Assembly (NCBI GenBank): GCA_023105745.1
Contig: JALGQZ010000009.1
Span: forward strand, 44,545,967 to 44,609,966
Direction of reading: 5' to 3'
Length of the DNA stretch: 64,000 bases
DNA from: Austropuccinia psidii
Lineage: Eukaryota; Basidiomycota; Pucciniomycetes; Pucciniales; Sphaerophragmiaceae
In this document: positions 22,523 to 33,753 of the stretch, one piece after another
Layout: each line of letters begins with the position of its first letter
How positions within the stretch are numbered: position 1 is the stretch's first letter
Program-made: the position numbers and the translations under genes
The notes under the pieces: generated by a model
Databases searched by the model: none
Seen by the model: the letters and a program-made list of their open reading frames with translations, nothing else
Told to the model about the DNA's origin: nothing

Positions 22523-24890
22523 TGTCACAACCATGGTAAGAACCCCACAATTTGTGTTTACAGCATTCATCAGCCTGACCCAATTTATGGCCAATTGGCC
22601 TTTAGGGGTGTTTAAATGGCTTTTGGGCCACACCCACCTTTTATGGCCCTCAGGCTATATCCTGCTCCATTGGCCCCTGGCCCACCCCCTTTCATTAGGG
22701 GGTTCTAGGGTCATATAGGCCCCCTATGGCTTCTATGGCCCAAAGTCTGAAGTCTTTACCATCTGTACGCCATAGCCCATGGGACCATTTAGGCCCCTTT
22801 TGGCCTAAATCCGATGAGACCAAAAGGGGCCAAGGGGGCAGCCCATCAGCCCCCACTTCCAGGTGGGACCACCTGAGCCCCAATTCCAGCAAAAACTTCA
22901 ATGGTCCCAAATTGGCCATCATGGCCTCTGTAAAACAACAGAGGTGTCCAGCTCAGGTTAAGCAACATTTTCCCTTAAGCTAAGGGAAACCCTTTTCCCT
23001 TAGTTATGGACCCCACACCACAGGAACCAGGGATGGGGAATATATGGTATTATATACCATTATGCACAATTTTTCCTCAGAAATCCAATGCTGACATTCT
23101 CAAGACTCAGTTCTTCCATTTCAAGTCATTTCACCAGTGCATAAGTCCAATCTAAAGGGAATAATCATCTTCCTCTAGTTGGAAATTCATGGTGGAACCC
23201 ACAAGATCATTTGAGGATACCAATCACCTGGCCCTCCAGGTGTTGTCTTTCCATTTCAACAGGATTCCCCCAAGGGAATACTGGCCCAGGATTCTTCAAG
23301 AATAGTTTCAAGAGGTTGTCAGCTATTACGTCAGCTGTCAAGGCATCAAGCACTCCAGAACTCCTTGGACAACTAAATTGGTCCATACAGGCTTTATTCA
23401 GGAAACCTGTATGGATTCGGCCCTTTTGAGCCAATTCATATTCCACTGTGAGAATTCAAGGCACACAGTTAATTTCTCAAGATGGAAAGATCTGTATAGA
23501 CCAAAAACAGTCAATACAGCTGGGTGATCAACCCTCCAGGAGCAGTGTTTAATTTTCACATATACTTGCCACCTTCTCTTCCCTCAGGACTGTTTCCCCA
23601 GTTAATGAAAATATTGAATTTATTCTTATGATTATTTTCTTTTCATTATTGAAATTGAATGCTGATATTCTTAAGTCAGTCATTTGTACTTTTCTCTTTG
23701 CCTTTTAGTGGATATTGGTGGTCATATACCTTACTAATTCCATTGTTCTTTCTGGCAGGTTGAAACAGTGAATTGAGTATTCATTTGGTTGGCTCTTTAG
23801 ATTTTGGCTTCTCTTTATTACCCTTGGCCTTCGGCTTCATTCTTATCTTTTGGTCTATTTTTGTAGTTTCCCTTATTTTTCTTCAAAGAAATATATTCTT
23901 CTTTTGTTTCTTTATCCTTTGGAGCACTCCAAGTGAGTTCTTTATTCCTGAGTTCCAGGCCACTCTTGTTTTTCCCAAGAGCCCCTATGAAATTATATTA
24001 ATTAACTCATAATTGATTCTTTTCAATCTTTATTCTTTAATTTTCATCTTCGAAAATTACATTCATCAATTATGACTCTTTTATGACTTTAATGATTTTT
24101 CTTTAAATTCTCAATTTTCAATAACTCTTTCACTCATGAAAATTGATTTTATCTTTATGAATTTTCTCTCAATCTTATAAACATTTTCTTTTCTTTAAAA
24201 ATTGTGTGGCTTACCAGTTTTCTTGGTAATTCTTATTCCACTCCATTTTGATTCAGGTCCTAGGTTTCAATTTGATTTTGAATTGATCTGAAAATTGATT
24301 TCTGACACAGATCTTCATTGATAAATTTTTATTTTGAGAAATTATTCAAGAATTTTGATTCACAGCAAGTTTTTCACTTGATTTTATTGTATTGATTAAT
24401 TTGAACTATTTGGTTTTTACCTCAAGATTTTCTGACCTGAAGACTCTGTTTTTTTCATTTTGCATTGATTTGACTCTGATTATTGATTGATATGCCTCAA
24501 GACTTATTGATTTGAATTGATCAATATATTCACTCATTGATTAATTTATCCTTAAAGATTAATTGTTGACTATTGACCTCAATATTACATTTTATATTTG
24601 ATTGATTGATTGACCTGAAGCTGTTTCACTTTGATTTGTTGACTTTCTCAAGATATTGATTTTTGATTTTGACTTCAAGCCTTCTTTCCAAATTGCCTCA
24701 AGCCCTCAAATTTAACGGTTGATTTGTTTTTAAGTTTCATTTCATTTTCTTCTAAAAATAATGCATGTCCAACACTCACATCCTGAAAGACAGACCAGAG
24801 CTCAAGCTGTCCTCACTTCTACACCAAAAGTGCCCTTGATGGGACCCCAGAAGTTCCTCAACTGAGGGCCCATTTAGACAGAGTGGCACA
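22523..24890 (+). mobile_element. Fragment F: plus-strand 5' LTR, leader and gag start of the E family
   Basis: It starts TGTCACAACCATG at 22523 and follows the same block order as the minus-strand 18139-16560 of element E. That includes the hairpin-forming CTGTAT motifs, TTTTCACATATAC, GGCAGGTTGAAACAGTG (23756-23772) and the TTGATT-rich leader. It ends in a gag start similar to E (AGCTGTCCTCACTTCTACA, then TTCCTCAACTGAGGGCCC). Similarity to E stops near 24890, so it is truncated and has no pol. Its 5' part (22540-22990) is unusually GC-rich for this window. Confidence 0.7.
22792..22989. repeat. Two perfect hairpins in the 5' part of fragment F
   Basis: GGCCCCTTTTGG (22792-22803) pairs with CCAAAAGGGGCC (22820-22831) over a 16-nt loop. 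TTTCCCTTA (22969-22977) pairs with TAAGGGAAA (22981-22989) over a 3-nt loop. They lie in a GC-rich block of the LTR with repeated GGCC words. Their role is not known. Confidence 0.7.
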
Positions 24891-25355
24891 TGGTGGAATC
24901 TAATCTAAAAATTGTCAGTACTAACCAGTCTCTCACCCGGCTTAATGGACGTTTTGGAAAGATTTACTTTTGCTGAGGTCTGGAAGACAGAATTGTGACA
25001 ATGAACTAGTTACCAATGTCATAGGTTTGATTCTGGTTGGAGACAAGAGGAAGATCTCAATAAAACAGCCAAACATAACTTGGTTTTCCACTCCATTGGT
25101 GCACAAGGGTTATTCTCCTTGGAGGTTCCTTGTAAGCACCTTTTGTGAATAATGTGGCTACATGAGGATGACATGGGTAATACCATTAGCTGCATGAGCT
25201 TTGGGATTCCATGCTCTAAGCCCAGGGGTACTTTCACATGGTGAAATATGATCTAAAAATTGCCAGTATTGACTGGTCTTTCAACAGTTCTGATAGCCTT
25301 TTTGGCAAGAGCTCCCTTTGCTGAGGTCTTTCAGCCAGCATTGTGACAAAATTAT
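24888..25355. repeat. Imperfect direct repeat, two copies of about 125 bp
   Basis: 24888-25010 and 25228-25355 share the order TCACATGGTG/GCACATGGTG, ATCTAAAAATTG, CAGTATTGAC/CAGTACTAAC, TTTTGG, TTTGCTGAGGTCT and ATTGTGACAA. The first copy directly abuts the end of the fragment F gag start. No coding sequence is evident in 24890-25790. The rest (25356-25790) carries no feature I can name. Confidence 0.6.
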
Positions 25356-25789
25356 GGACTAATAGAATAATCTAAAAGACTAAAATATGATTTAACTTGG
25401 GATTTTGAATAAGCTTGAAGACTCAAGAGGTCCCCAGCATGACACTAAAATGCTTTCCCTGTAGACTTGGGAAGGAAAGGTTGCTCAGGAAAAAGCAGTC
25501 AAGAAGTAGGAGGGAATTGTTCTAGTCAGGAGAAGTTTTGGAGGACCGTTCTTGTCCTTCTTATGATGACAAACATCTCCCTTGTGTAACAGGAACAAGG
25601 GGCTTCACAAGTTTTTATCATTATCAAATTGGACACAATGAACAAAGTGAAGGCTCAAGCAATTAATCAAGACAAGAAATAAAACAACCAGGAGAATATC
25701 TCATCAAGTGGGAATCATGAATATTGAATAAAAAAAAAAGAGTAAAGTGAAATCCAAAATCAATCCCAAAGGAGCTCAAGAATCAAGAT

Positions 25790-26766
25790 AAGCCAGGAGG
25801 TCCTTGCATGACCCAAACCTCAGGACTTTTATACCTAATATACAGGGGTTACACACCTAGGTGTAGGTCCTGTATGACCTTAAGCTATATTTTTATGGAA
25901 GACAAAATAAGTATTGTGAAGATCTTAAGATTTCTGGAAACTGAAAAAGTCTTTGAAAGAATAACAATACCTAATTGAAGATTTATCACCAATTTTAGAA
26001 GACAAATCTAAATTAGTCCTGAAGGAGGTGCGACCAGTCAATGAGCCAATGCCTCAAGACTTTAACCCACCTTTGGAAAGACTGACTTTGTCAGGAGATT
26101 CTTATGAAACACCCTTATCATCAAACACACCTATATTTCAAGAAATCTTCAAGGTCACCCATGAAAGACTGAAAGCAGCTAATTTTGGCTCAACAGGATG
26201 GTTATCAAATGAAGAAATCAGCTTACTCAAGAATGTAATTACCCTAAGGGAAAAAACAATATGTTTCTGTGAAGGAGGAAGAGGACTACTCAAAAAATCA
26301 TTTGGAAAGCCTTACAAGATACCAGTAACACCTCATGAAACTTGGCAAAAGAAACCAATTCCCATACCCAAATCAATTTTACCACAGTTTACCTAGTTAT
26401 CCAGGGAAAGAATCAAGACTGGAATCTATGAGAAATTCACCTCAAGCTACACAAGCCCAATCAAATTGGAGAATTAGAATTTTCAATTATCTTAAAGAAC
26501 TCAACAAAGTCACCATCAAGGATGCTGGATTACCACCTCACATTGAAGAATTTGTAGATGAATTTTCAGGAAGAGCATGCTATGGACCAGGAGACATCAT
26601 GGGAGGATATTATGAAAAAGAGTTAGATGTCACTAAAAGAACCCTTCCCACTTTTTAAAAACCTCTTGGAAGGATGAAACAAACAAGATTACCTCAAGGA
26701 GCCACCAACTTAGTAGCAGTATAACAAGGCCAAATGAACTGGATATTCAAAGAAGCACCAGGGCAA
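25790..26766 (+). pseudogene. Fragment D: pol remnant of the C family (start of RT)
   Basis: Plus strand. It encodes VRPVNEPMPQDFNPPLER, TGWLSNEEISLLKNV, WQKKPIPIPKSILPQF, KELNKVTIKDAGLPP and FSGRACYGPGDIMGGY, all matching the N-terminus and early RT of element C pol. Stops lie after LPQFT (about 26395), after LPTF (about 26657) and later, and part of the RT fingers is missing or scrambled near 26400-26470. The upstream 25800-26030 also matches the C region upstream of pol (TCCTTGCATGA, ACCTAATATAC). Homology ends near 26766, shortly before the LTR of C. Confidence 0.85.
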
Positions 26767-26800
26767 ATCTCGCGGCAATCGTTGGTGATTAACTTCACGT

Positions 26801-28673
26801 TGTGGGAACTCCTTTTGGTGTGGGATAAAATAAGGCAGTACCTTGAGGGGGAAATTATTGGTAAGTCTGTTTTGAATTTCACAATTGTCCAATAACCATG
26901 GGTGCTAAGGTGTATTAGCTGCCCCTCTGAATAATACTGAATAGTCAGCCTACAGAGAATAACAAAATAAAATAAGATTTGTGGCTTTAACAGATAGAGA
27001 AGACTTATCAGAAGTCTCTAAATCAGACCTATTGATAACACTACAGTAAAACTCTGATTTAAAAAAACTAAAATTTCTGATACAGTAAAAGCTAAGATTT
27101 TTTTTATTATTTTGATAAAAGTAATGATAATATTTTTTTTTGTTATTTAATAAAATTAATAAGAATATTTTTTTTTTGGGTTTTATTTTGATTATAATGA
27201 TTTTATATATATTAATACTAATAAAAAGACTACTGGATATCATTTTTTTTATATTTTTAATGTTAAGTTGATATCACCACTTCTTTTCTTTTAACAATAC
27301 TAAGCTTCTGAGCTTTTTCACTATGGTTATACTACTATTCTTTGAAAATACTAAGCTACTGAGCAAGGCTACTGAGCTTTTTACTACGTTAATACTACTT
27401 ATTTTTCGACAATACTAAGCTACTGAGCAAGGCTACTGAGCTTTTTACTACTAAAACACTACTACTACTACTACTACTCTAGATATCCTGCTAGCTCAGG
27501 GATGGTTGTGATCCTGGATAGTGGGAACTTGTTCCATGATGATGGGAAAAATGAGGGAGAGAGGACCTCTATTTATAGCTTTTGGGCCTCCATAGAGCTT
27601 CTCAAAACAGGGTACTTAGAAAAAATCATAGTTGAGAGGTTTTAGCTAGTGAGACGTGTAGTTTTGGTGTAGCAATGTGTTTGCTGAGAGAATTATGCTG
27701 GTGGTGCTTTTTCTTATCAAAATCATGTGATGTATTTGAGATAATTTGGCTGGTGAGTTTTTCTTTTTGCCAAGAAAGTGGAAAAAATACAGCTCCTGAC
27801 AATTGAACTTTCTTCTAGTCATATGATATATATGAGAAAATTATGCTGGTGTTTCTGTTTCTTATCAAAATCATGTGATGTCTTTGAGATAATTTTGCTG
27901 TTGACAATTTCATTTTTGGTGACTTTGTTACGTATTTTCTGAGAGAATTATGCTGGTGGTGCTTTTTCTTATCAAAATCATGTGATGTGTTTGAGATAAT
28001 TTGGCTGGTGGGATTTTCTTTTTGCCAAGAAAGTGGAGAAAATACAGCTCCTGAAAATTGAACTGTCTTCTAGTCATATGATATATATGAGAAAATTATG
28101 CTGGTGTTTCTGTTTCTTATCAAAATCATGTGATGTCTTTGAGATAATTTGGCTGGTGATGTTTTCTTGAAGGCGGGGAAAGTCTTTTTGTTTCTATTTT
28201 TTACGTATGTTCTGAGAGAATTATGCTGGTGGTTTTATTTTAGTATTGTATCATTTAATATGGAAATTTTATCATCTCTATCAAGTTTGATGTGTGTTAT
28301 TATTACTAAGGAAGCATTTGTTCTTGGAAAATATACTGTAATTTTATGCATAGCCTTGAAGTATTTCTTCTTTCAATTGAATCAAGGTGGGGAAAATACA
28401 GCTCTGATGCTGTGGTCCGTCTTCATATACCTTTATTTAGATTAACTGCTTTTAATTGCATAATTTGTTATTGATGATGCAATGAGGTGGATAAATCCTT
28501 TGATCCTATACTGCTTTGATAAGATCTTGGGGCTGTGTATTGTATATTTCTGCTTGAAACCTGTTGTTGTAATGTGTAAATACGTTTTGCATAATTTGTT
28601 TTATTACCATATATTTATTCGTTTATTTTTGTTGGTAAGCTTGAAACTGATACTAATGGTATGGAATACCACA
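26801..28673 (-). repeat. 3' LTR of element C with internal tandem repeats
   Basis: 1873 bp. It contains an (ACT)n microsatellite near 27450-27478, a shorter repeat with AATACTAAGCTACTGAGC (27296-27450), and a 255-bp tandem unit beginning GAGAGAATTATGCTGG at 27686 and 27941, with a diverged partial unit from 28214. The right LTR has one more 255-bp unit. The first bases after the LTR (TCCCCCTCTCC at 28674) are, on the minus strand, the polypurine tract GGAGAGGGGGA. A 98-codon ORF inside is present in both LTRs only because they are copies. Confidence 0.9.
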
Positions 28674-28773
28674 TCCCCCTCTCCATTCAATGCTATCCCC
28701 AGCATTCCAGTTGAAAAGCTTGCCAGGATCAATCATATTCATTTTGTTCAATTTCTTCTCCCTCCAATATTAA

Positions 28774-31700
28774 CTATTCATCTTCAATTTCTTCACTGCT
28801 TTCATTTTCTGACTCTGAACTTGATTGAACTTTCTTTCCTCTGGGATAAAACCTTTTGATGTGACTTGCTGCAAATTTTCTTGTAAGTTTAGTGCCATCC
28901 ACTTCTTCAAGCTCATAAGGTCCATTATTAATTTGATTTATGACTCTATAAGGTCCATTCCAACGGTTCTTGAAGAGTAAACCCCACTGTGACTCAAGTG
29001 GTTTATTATAAGCTAATACCAAGTCCCCTGGTTCAAGTGGATTTCTCAGTCTATGTGCCATCTTTTTGTCCAAATATTGAACTGATTTGTGTCTTGAATC
29101 TCTTAATTTCTTTGCTGCTGCTAATCTTGTTTCCTCTTTTGCTGCAATCTGTATAGTTCGTGCTTCCAATAGCTCTTCTCTTGTTGATATTTTAATCCAT
29201 TCAATGGCTAGATATGTATTTGTTTCCATATCAATTGGCAAAACAGCTTGCTGACCAAATTGAAGCTCAAATGGTGAGTATCCTGTTGTTTGTTTTGTTG
29301 ATATTCTATCTGCCAAAGTCACAATTGGTAAGTATTCTTTCCATTCAGATCCATTCTCACCACACATTTTTACAAGGGCATCTTTCAATTGCTTATGTCC
29401 TCTTTCAACCATTCCTTGTGATTCTGGGTAGTAAGGTGTAGTTATTCTGATTTTTGATCCTGCTTTTTTTACTGCTTCTTGTAGTTTGTTTCCAAATTCT
29501 GCTCCTCCGTCAACTGTCACTTTTTTTGGAGCTCCATACCTACAAATCCATTCTGACATAAACCATTTTGAGACTGATTTTGCAGTTAGCCTTGTTAATG
29601 ACACAGTTTCTAGCCATCCTGAGAAGTCATCTCTTGCTACAACTAAATATTTCCATATTCCTGCCTTAATGTGAACCGCATCCATGCTAACTCTTTCAAA
29701 TAAAGTAGATGTTACAGATATCTTTGCTTCTTCTTTTTGCTGCAAATGACTCCTTTTTTGACATTCTTGACATGATTTGACCCATTTCTTGACTATAATT
29801 TTCATTCCTTCCCACCAATATCTTTTCTTGATTCTCCTGTATGTTTCATTTTCCCCTCTATGCCCCAGCTCTTCATGCATTTTTATTAGTATCTGTTTCT
29901 GAGCCTTTTCATTGTATACAACTACTTGTGGCTGTGATTGATTTCTTATTTTCAGCTGCCCTCCTTCTAAATAGAAATTTACTGATCTTCTCTTAATTTT
30001 CTTGAAGTATTCTTCCCCAACACTTTGTGGCTTTTTCAAAATATTCAAATATTCCTGCATATGTTTTCCAAATCCTTCCTGTTTTATTGGAATTTCAATA
30101 TTGTTTGTTTTATTCCTTGATAATTTTCCCACTTTTCTTGTATTTACTTCTTTTAGGCCAAATCCTGGATGTGGTTTGATCCAATATTCCTCTTCATCAA
30201 AATCATTCCTTTCACTTTCTTCTTCATCTTCTCCTTTTGGTCTTCTTGATAACCCATCTGGCATAGTAAATGTTTTTCCTGGTTTGTGTACAAGATCAAA
30301 TGAAAAAAGTTGAATGTATGCCACCCATCTTGTCATGGGTGCATTTTGTAAGCAAGGTGTGTTGATCATTTCTATTAAAGCTTTAGCATCTACTTGAAGC
30401 TCAAAGTGTTGCCCCCATAAGATTGATTGAAGTTTTTTGAGTATTCTTGCTACACTGCAAAGCTCTAATTTTGGCTGAGAGTATTTAGATTCTAGTCTGG
30501 AAAATGTTACTGATTCATATAGTACTGGCCTATCCTTTCCGTTTTCATCCTCTTGCATAAGAACTGCACCTGCTGCAATATAACTTGAATCTATTGCTAA
30601 TTTTATTTTTCCTGAATCTTTATCATAATTTAATGTATTCAAAGTAATCTCTTCTACTATTTTCCTGAGTTTTATAAATGCTTCTTCACATTTTTCATCC
30701 CATTTCCACAATACATCCTCCCTTGTCAATATTCTCAATGGTGCTGCAACTCGTGAAAAGTCCTTGATAAACATTCTGACATATGCACATAGTCCTAAGA
30801 ATCCTCTAACTTCCTTCTTTGTTGTTGTTCTAGGCCAGTTTTGTATCTTGTTTATCTTCTGTTTTGAAATCTTTCTTCCTCCCAAAGACACAACATGCCC
30901 CACAATATCAAGTGCTGGAACACAACATGCAAATTTTGATCCTGAAATTGTGAGTCCTGCCTCTTCTATCCTGAATAGTATTCTTTCTAATGTTACTGCA
31001 TATTCCCAAACAAATCTTCTTATGAGTTGATTCTCCTTTAATGTTTCGTGCTGATATGTTGATCTGGGTCCTTTAATTCCTCCATCATCTATAAATATTC
31101 CAAGGTGCTCTGGTATTTCCTCCTGAATTATCCAAGTCATTTTTGCTTGATAAACTGCCACAGAGTTTGTTGCTCCTTGAGATAGTCTTGTAAGCTGAAG
31201 TCTTCCAAGTGGTGTTTCAAATGTTGTAAGGGGTCTTGTAGTAATATCCAATTCTCTTTCATCGTATCCTCCCATAATATCTCCCAATCCATAACATGCT
31301 CTTCCTGAAAATGATCCTACAAACTCATCAACATTTGGTGGCAATCCTGCATCTTTTATTGTTACCTTATTGAGGTCTTGAAGATCATGAACTATTCTAA
31401 GTTTCCCATTGGGCTTTGCCACACAAAATACTGGGCTGTTATAGCTTGATGTTGATTGTTCATAGAGTCCTGTATGTATTCTTTCTCTGACTAGTTCAAT
31501 AAATTGAGGTAAAATTGATTTTGGTATTGGTATTGGTTTCTTTTGCCATGGTTCATGTGGTATAACTGGTATTTTATAAGGTTTTCCATAAGAATTTTTT
31601 AGTATGCCTCTTTCTTCTTCAAAAAATGCTATAGCCTTTTGCCTTAGTAATATAACATTCTTTAATAAATTAATCTCTTCTTCTGATAGCCATCCAGATG

Positions 31701-31911
31701 GTCCAAAGTTTATCATTGAAATCCTTTCTTCTGTAACCTTTGATGTTTCAAAAAATGGAGGTGGGTTAAGTGATAGGGGTGTTTCATATGGATCTCTTGA
31801 TAATTCAGGTCTTTCCAAAGGTGGATTCAGATCTTGAGGCATAGCTTCATTGACTGGTCTAACCTTTTTGAGTACTGGCTTATATTTTGCAGCATTGGCC
31901 TGAGCTTCCAT
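28774..31911 (-). CDS. Pol of element C: reverse transcriptase, RNase H, integrase
   Basis: An uninterrupted ORF of 1045 codons, the best-preserved gene in the window. The N-terminus (MEAQANAAKYKP, then PPLERPELSRDPYET) precedes RT. RT motifs are LRIVHDLQDLNKVT, GDIMGGYDERELD and the catalytic FIDDGG near residue 273. RNase H has LAIDSSYIAAGAVLMQ near 437 and RPVLYESVTFSRLESKYSQ. Integrase shows HEELGHRGENE and CQECQKR near 680-715, then SMDAVH (about 743), TVDGGAEFGN (about 800) and ESQGMVERGHKQ (about 833). The C-terminus is acidic (SSESENESSEEIEDE), with no chromodomain. It acts in cDNA synthesis and insertion. No protease lies in this ORF, so it needs gag-protease supplied separately. Confidence 0.95.
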   Translation of the reverse strand: MEAQANAAKYKPVLKKVRPVNEAMPQDLNPPLERPELSRDPYETPLSLNPPPFFETSKVTEERISMINFGPSGWLSEEEINLLKNVILLRQKAIAFFEEERGILKNSYGKPYKIPVIPHEPWQKKPIPIPKSILPQFIELVRERIHTGLYEQSTSSYNSPVFCVAKPNGKLRIVHDLQDLNKVTIKDAGLPPNVDEFVGSFSGRACYGLGDIMGGYDERELDITTRPLTTFETPLGRLQLTRLSQGATNSVAVYQAKMTWIIQEEIPEHLGIFIDDGGIKGPRSTYQHETLKENQLIRRFVWEYAVTLERILFRIEEAGLTISGSKFACCVPALDIVGHVVSLGGRKISKQKINKIQNWPRTTTKKEVRGFLGLCAYVRMFIKDFSRVAAPLRILTREDVLWKWDEKCEEAFIKLRKIVEEITLNTLNYDKDSGKIKLAIDSSYIAAGAVLMQEDENGKDRPVLYESVTFSRLESKYSQPKLELCSVARILKKLQSILWGQHFELQVDAKALIEMINTPCLQNAPMTRWVAYIQLFSFDLVHKPGKTFTMPDGLSRRPKGEDEEESERNDFDEEEYWIKPHPGFGLKEVNTRKVGKLSRNKTNNIEIPIKQEGFGKHMQEYLNILKKPQSVGEEYFKKIKRRSVNFYLEGGQLKIRNQSQPQVVVYNEKAQKQILIKMHEELGHRGENETYRRIKKRYWWEGMKIIVKKWVKSCQECQKRSHLQQKEEAKISVTSTLFERVSMDAVHIKAGIWKYLVVARDDFSGWLETVSLTRLTAKSVSKWFMSEWICRYGAPKKVTVDGGAEFGNKLQEAVKKAGSKIRITTPYYPESQGMVERGHKQLKDALVKMCGENGSEWKEYLPIVTLADRISTKQTTGYSPFELQFGQQAVLPIDMETNTYLAIEWIKISTREELLEARTIQIAAKEETRLAAAKKLRDSRHKSVQYLDKKMAHRLRNPLEPGDLVLAYNKPLESQWGLLFKNRWNGPYRVINQINNGPYELEEVDGTKLTRKFAASHIKRFYPRGKKVQSSSESENESSEEIEDE

Positions 31912-32029
31912 GATTATTAGTCTGGTTTGAAGTATAAATTGATAATATTTTTTTTAGTTGAAATAAAAAACAGGCTTTTCAGTTTTTGCTTTTCTTTTTG
32001 TTCATAATTGCATTTGAGTTGTAGTTTCA

Positions 32030-32205
32030 AGTCATGCAAGGACTTTACATCTAGGTGGATAAAACCCAGTATATTAGGTATACCAAATCCTGCAGTTTAA
32101 TGTTGTACAAGGACTTAATTTAGCCTTCAGGTTGCTACCCTGTAGTTTAAAGTCATACAAGGACCAAATTTTAGCCTTCAGGTTGCTACCCTGTTCTTTT
32201 ATCAT
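32030..32205 (-). repeat. Tandem repeats of about 51 bp upstream of C pol
   Basis: On the minus strand two good units and a third diverged one share CTACAGGGTAGCAACCTGAA, GGCTAAA, TCCTTGTATGACTTTAAA or close variants. Fragment D carries a related segment at 25800-25890, so the repeat is part of the family and not local noise. It may be untranslated linker between ORFs. Confidence 0.65.
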
Positions 32206-32346
32206 TTATTTTAATCAATACTTCTTATTTTATTTATTTTCATTATTATTATTGTCAATTTTTTTTTTTATGTTGGAATTTTTTTTATTTATGGAGTGAT
32301 TAAATTAATGAGGTCTCAATTTGAGGAGTGATGTTATATTTTCAAA

Positions 32347-32740
32347 TGGTGTAGTGGTTAGTGATTCCGGGTTGCTTTCAACTTTCATCAAATTTGAAAT
32401 GGGTTCAATTCCCCCCTCTGGCAGTAATTCTGCTGCAAGACCTGTCAGTTTCGGGAATAGGGTAACCATGCTGGGTAGCATATTCTGAGCCTTGAGCAAG
32501 CTTGGTGATGCAACTTGGTATAGTTGTGTTCTCTAAGTCAGACAAACCTAACTGGTGTTTCAAATGTGGTTGTGATTGAGCCTGCTCAACCTTGATTGTG
32601 ACTTCATTTGAAAGAATTGCTATTCTCGTTCATGCCTCATTGGGCCCTATTGAAGAACATTGACTGAAGTTGGTTTTGCACTAGTCAATGACATGTGAGT
32701 ACCAACAGGAAAGTCAAAGATGTGTGCCAAATTGTTCTCT
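32347..32740 (+). repeat. tRNA-derived SINE-like element (putative)
   Basis: TGGTGTAGTGG at 32347-32357 resembles an RNA polymerase III A box and GGTTCAATTCC at 32402-32412 a B box, spaced as in a tRNA gene. The T-arm (GGG TTCAATT CCC) is good, but the acceptor and anticodon stems do not pair, so it is not a working tRNA. The body holds an inverted repeat TTTCAAATG (32558-32566) / CATTTGAAA (32605-32613). The 3' part (about 32645-32735) has a second copy at 59005-59100. It ends before a T run. Confidence 0.5.
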
Positions 32741-33170
32741 TCTTTTTTTTAGTTTTGTGCGAAATGTATTTGTAATTGAGTTTCTCCTGTCTAATTCCAC
32801 TGAGAGCCTTCTTTTCTTTCTGTTTTTTATTTTTTTAAGTAGGAATTTGACTTTTCTGATGAGGATATACATTTATCCTGAGTTCTGTGTTGCTAATTGT
32901 GGCTTTATTATTTGCGTTGGTAATGCTAATTACTTATTATGCTTTTTTTTGTTTGGATTTTAATATGGAAATTAGTGGCTTAAATTTGACACCATCATTT
33001 TGCAGAGCTTTTGTACTTGCAGATCCTGAATGATTTACCTTTTATTAATCTTGGTGGTTAATTCCTGAAGCTGACTTTTGAGGTATAAGAGCTATGTTCG
33101 CTCCATGAATTTTATCATAAATATTTTCCAAAATTCTGTTTCAATTTTAATTCCTAAGTGTTGGTTACTA

Positions 33171-33753
33171 ATGGATCCTTTATCTTCATCATTCTTTGAT
33201 AATACTGCTGCTACCATGATTGATGAGTGGATTGAAAAGAATTTTCCAGTAGCTCCACTTCCTGCTTCACCTCCTGCTCTTGCATCTACTACTCCTCTTG
33301 ATACTCCTCCAGATTGCAGAAGTCCATATTTTCAATCCCCTCCTGCTTTGATTCCACAAGACAATGATATATCTTCTGTAGAGATTATTGAACAAAAGTC
33401 TTCTCCTGCTCTCAAATATTTAGATGATGATGATTCATTTGTTTCTCTTGAAAAACAGTCTTCTCCTTCACTAGTTTCTAGTATTGATGAGTCTGTTACT
33501 TTGAACAGTCTTGATAGCTTCTCTATGTCCACTTTACATATGTTTAATGGATCTGATTCTTCTTTAGAATATTTTGATCAAGATTCACTTGAAACATTTA
33601 ATGTTAACGTAGAAAATAGTTCAAATCCACCAGACTCTCCTTTAAACCTTCCTGTGGCTTTTACTTCTAGTCCTGATGTTAAATTAGCTTCTCCACCATT
33701 ATTCTTACCTTCATCACCTACATTTTCATTGGATCCTGAATTCAAATCATCAT
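33171..33753 (+). pseudogene. Antisense ORF of element C, 5' part (split by element B)
   Basis: The first Met with good context is at 33171 (MDPLSSSFFDN). The ORF runs opposite to gag and pol of C. It is rich in Ser, Pro and Asp with recurrent motifs (SSPALKYLDDDD, SSPSLVSSIDES, SSPDVKLASPP), suggesting a disordered, possibly regulatory protein. It is open for at least 194 codons up to the insertion point of B. The frame continues at 43843 when one ATCAT duplication is removed. Upstream, TTTTAATTCCTAAG precedes the start. Function is unknown and no family is recognised. Confidence 0.55.

Noticed and set aside
27296..27480. CRISPR-like array from repeated CTACTGAGC words
   Set aside because: Simple tandem repeats inside an LTR of a eukaryotic element; no spacer structure.
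28149..28445. 98-codon hydrophobic ORF in the LTR of C and its twin at 51868-52164
   Set aside because: It could look like a membrane protein, but it is repeated only because it lies in both LTRs and its composition follows the T-rich sequence.
32340..32422. Functional tRNA gene
   Set aside because: A and B boxes and a T-arm are present, but the acceptor and anticodon stems cannot pair.
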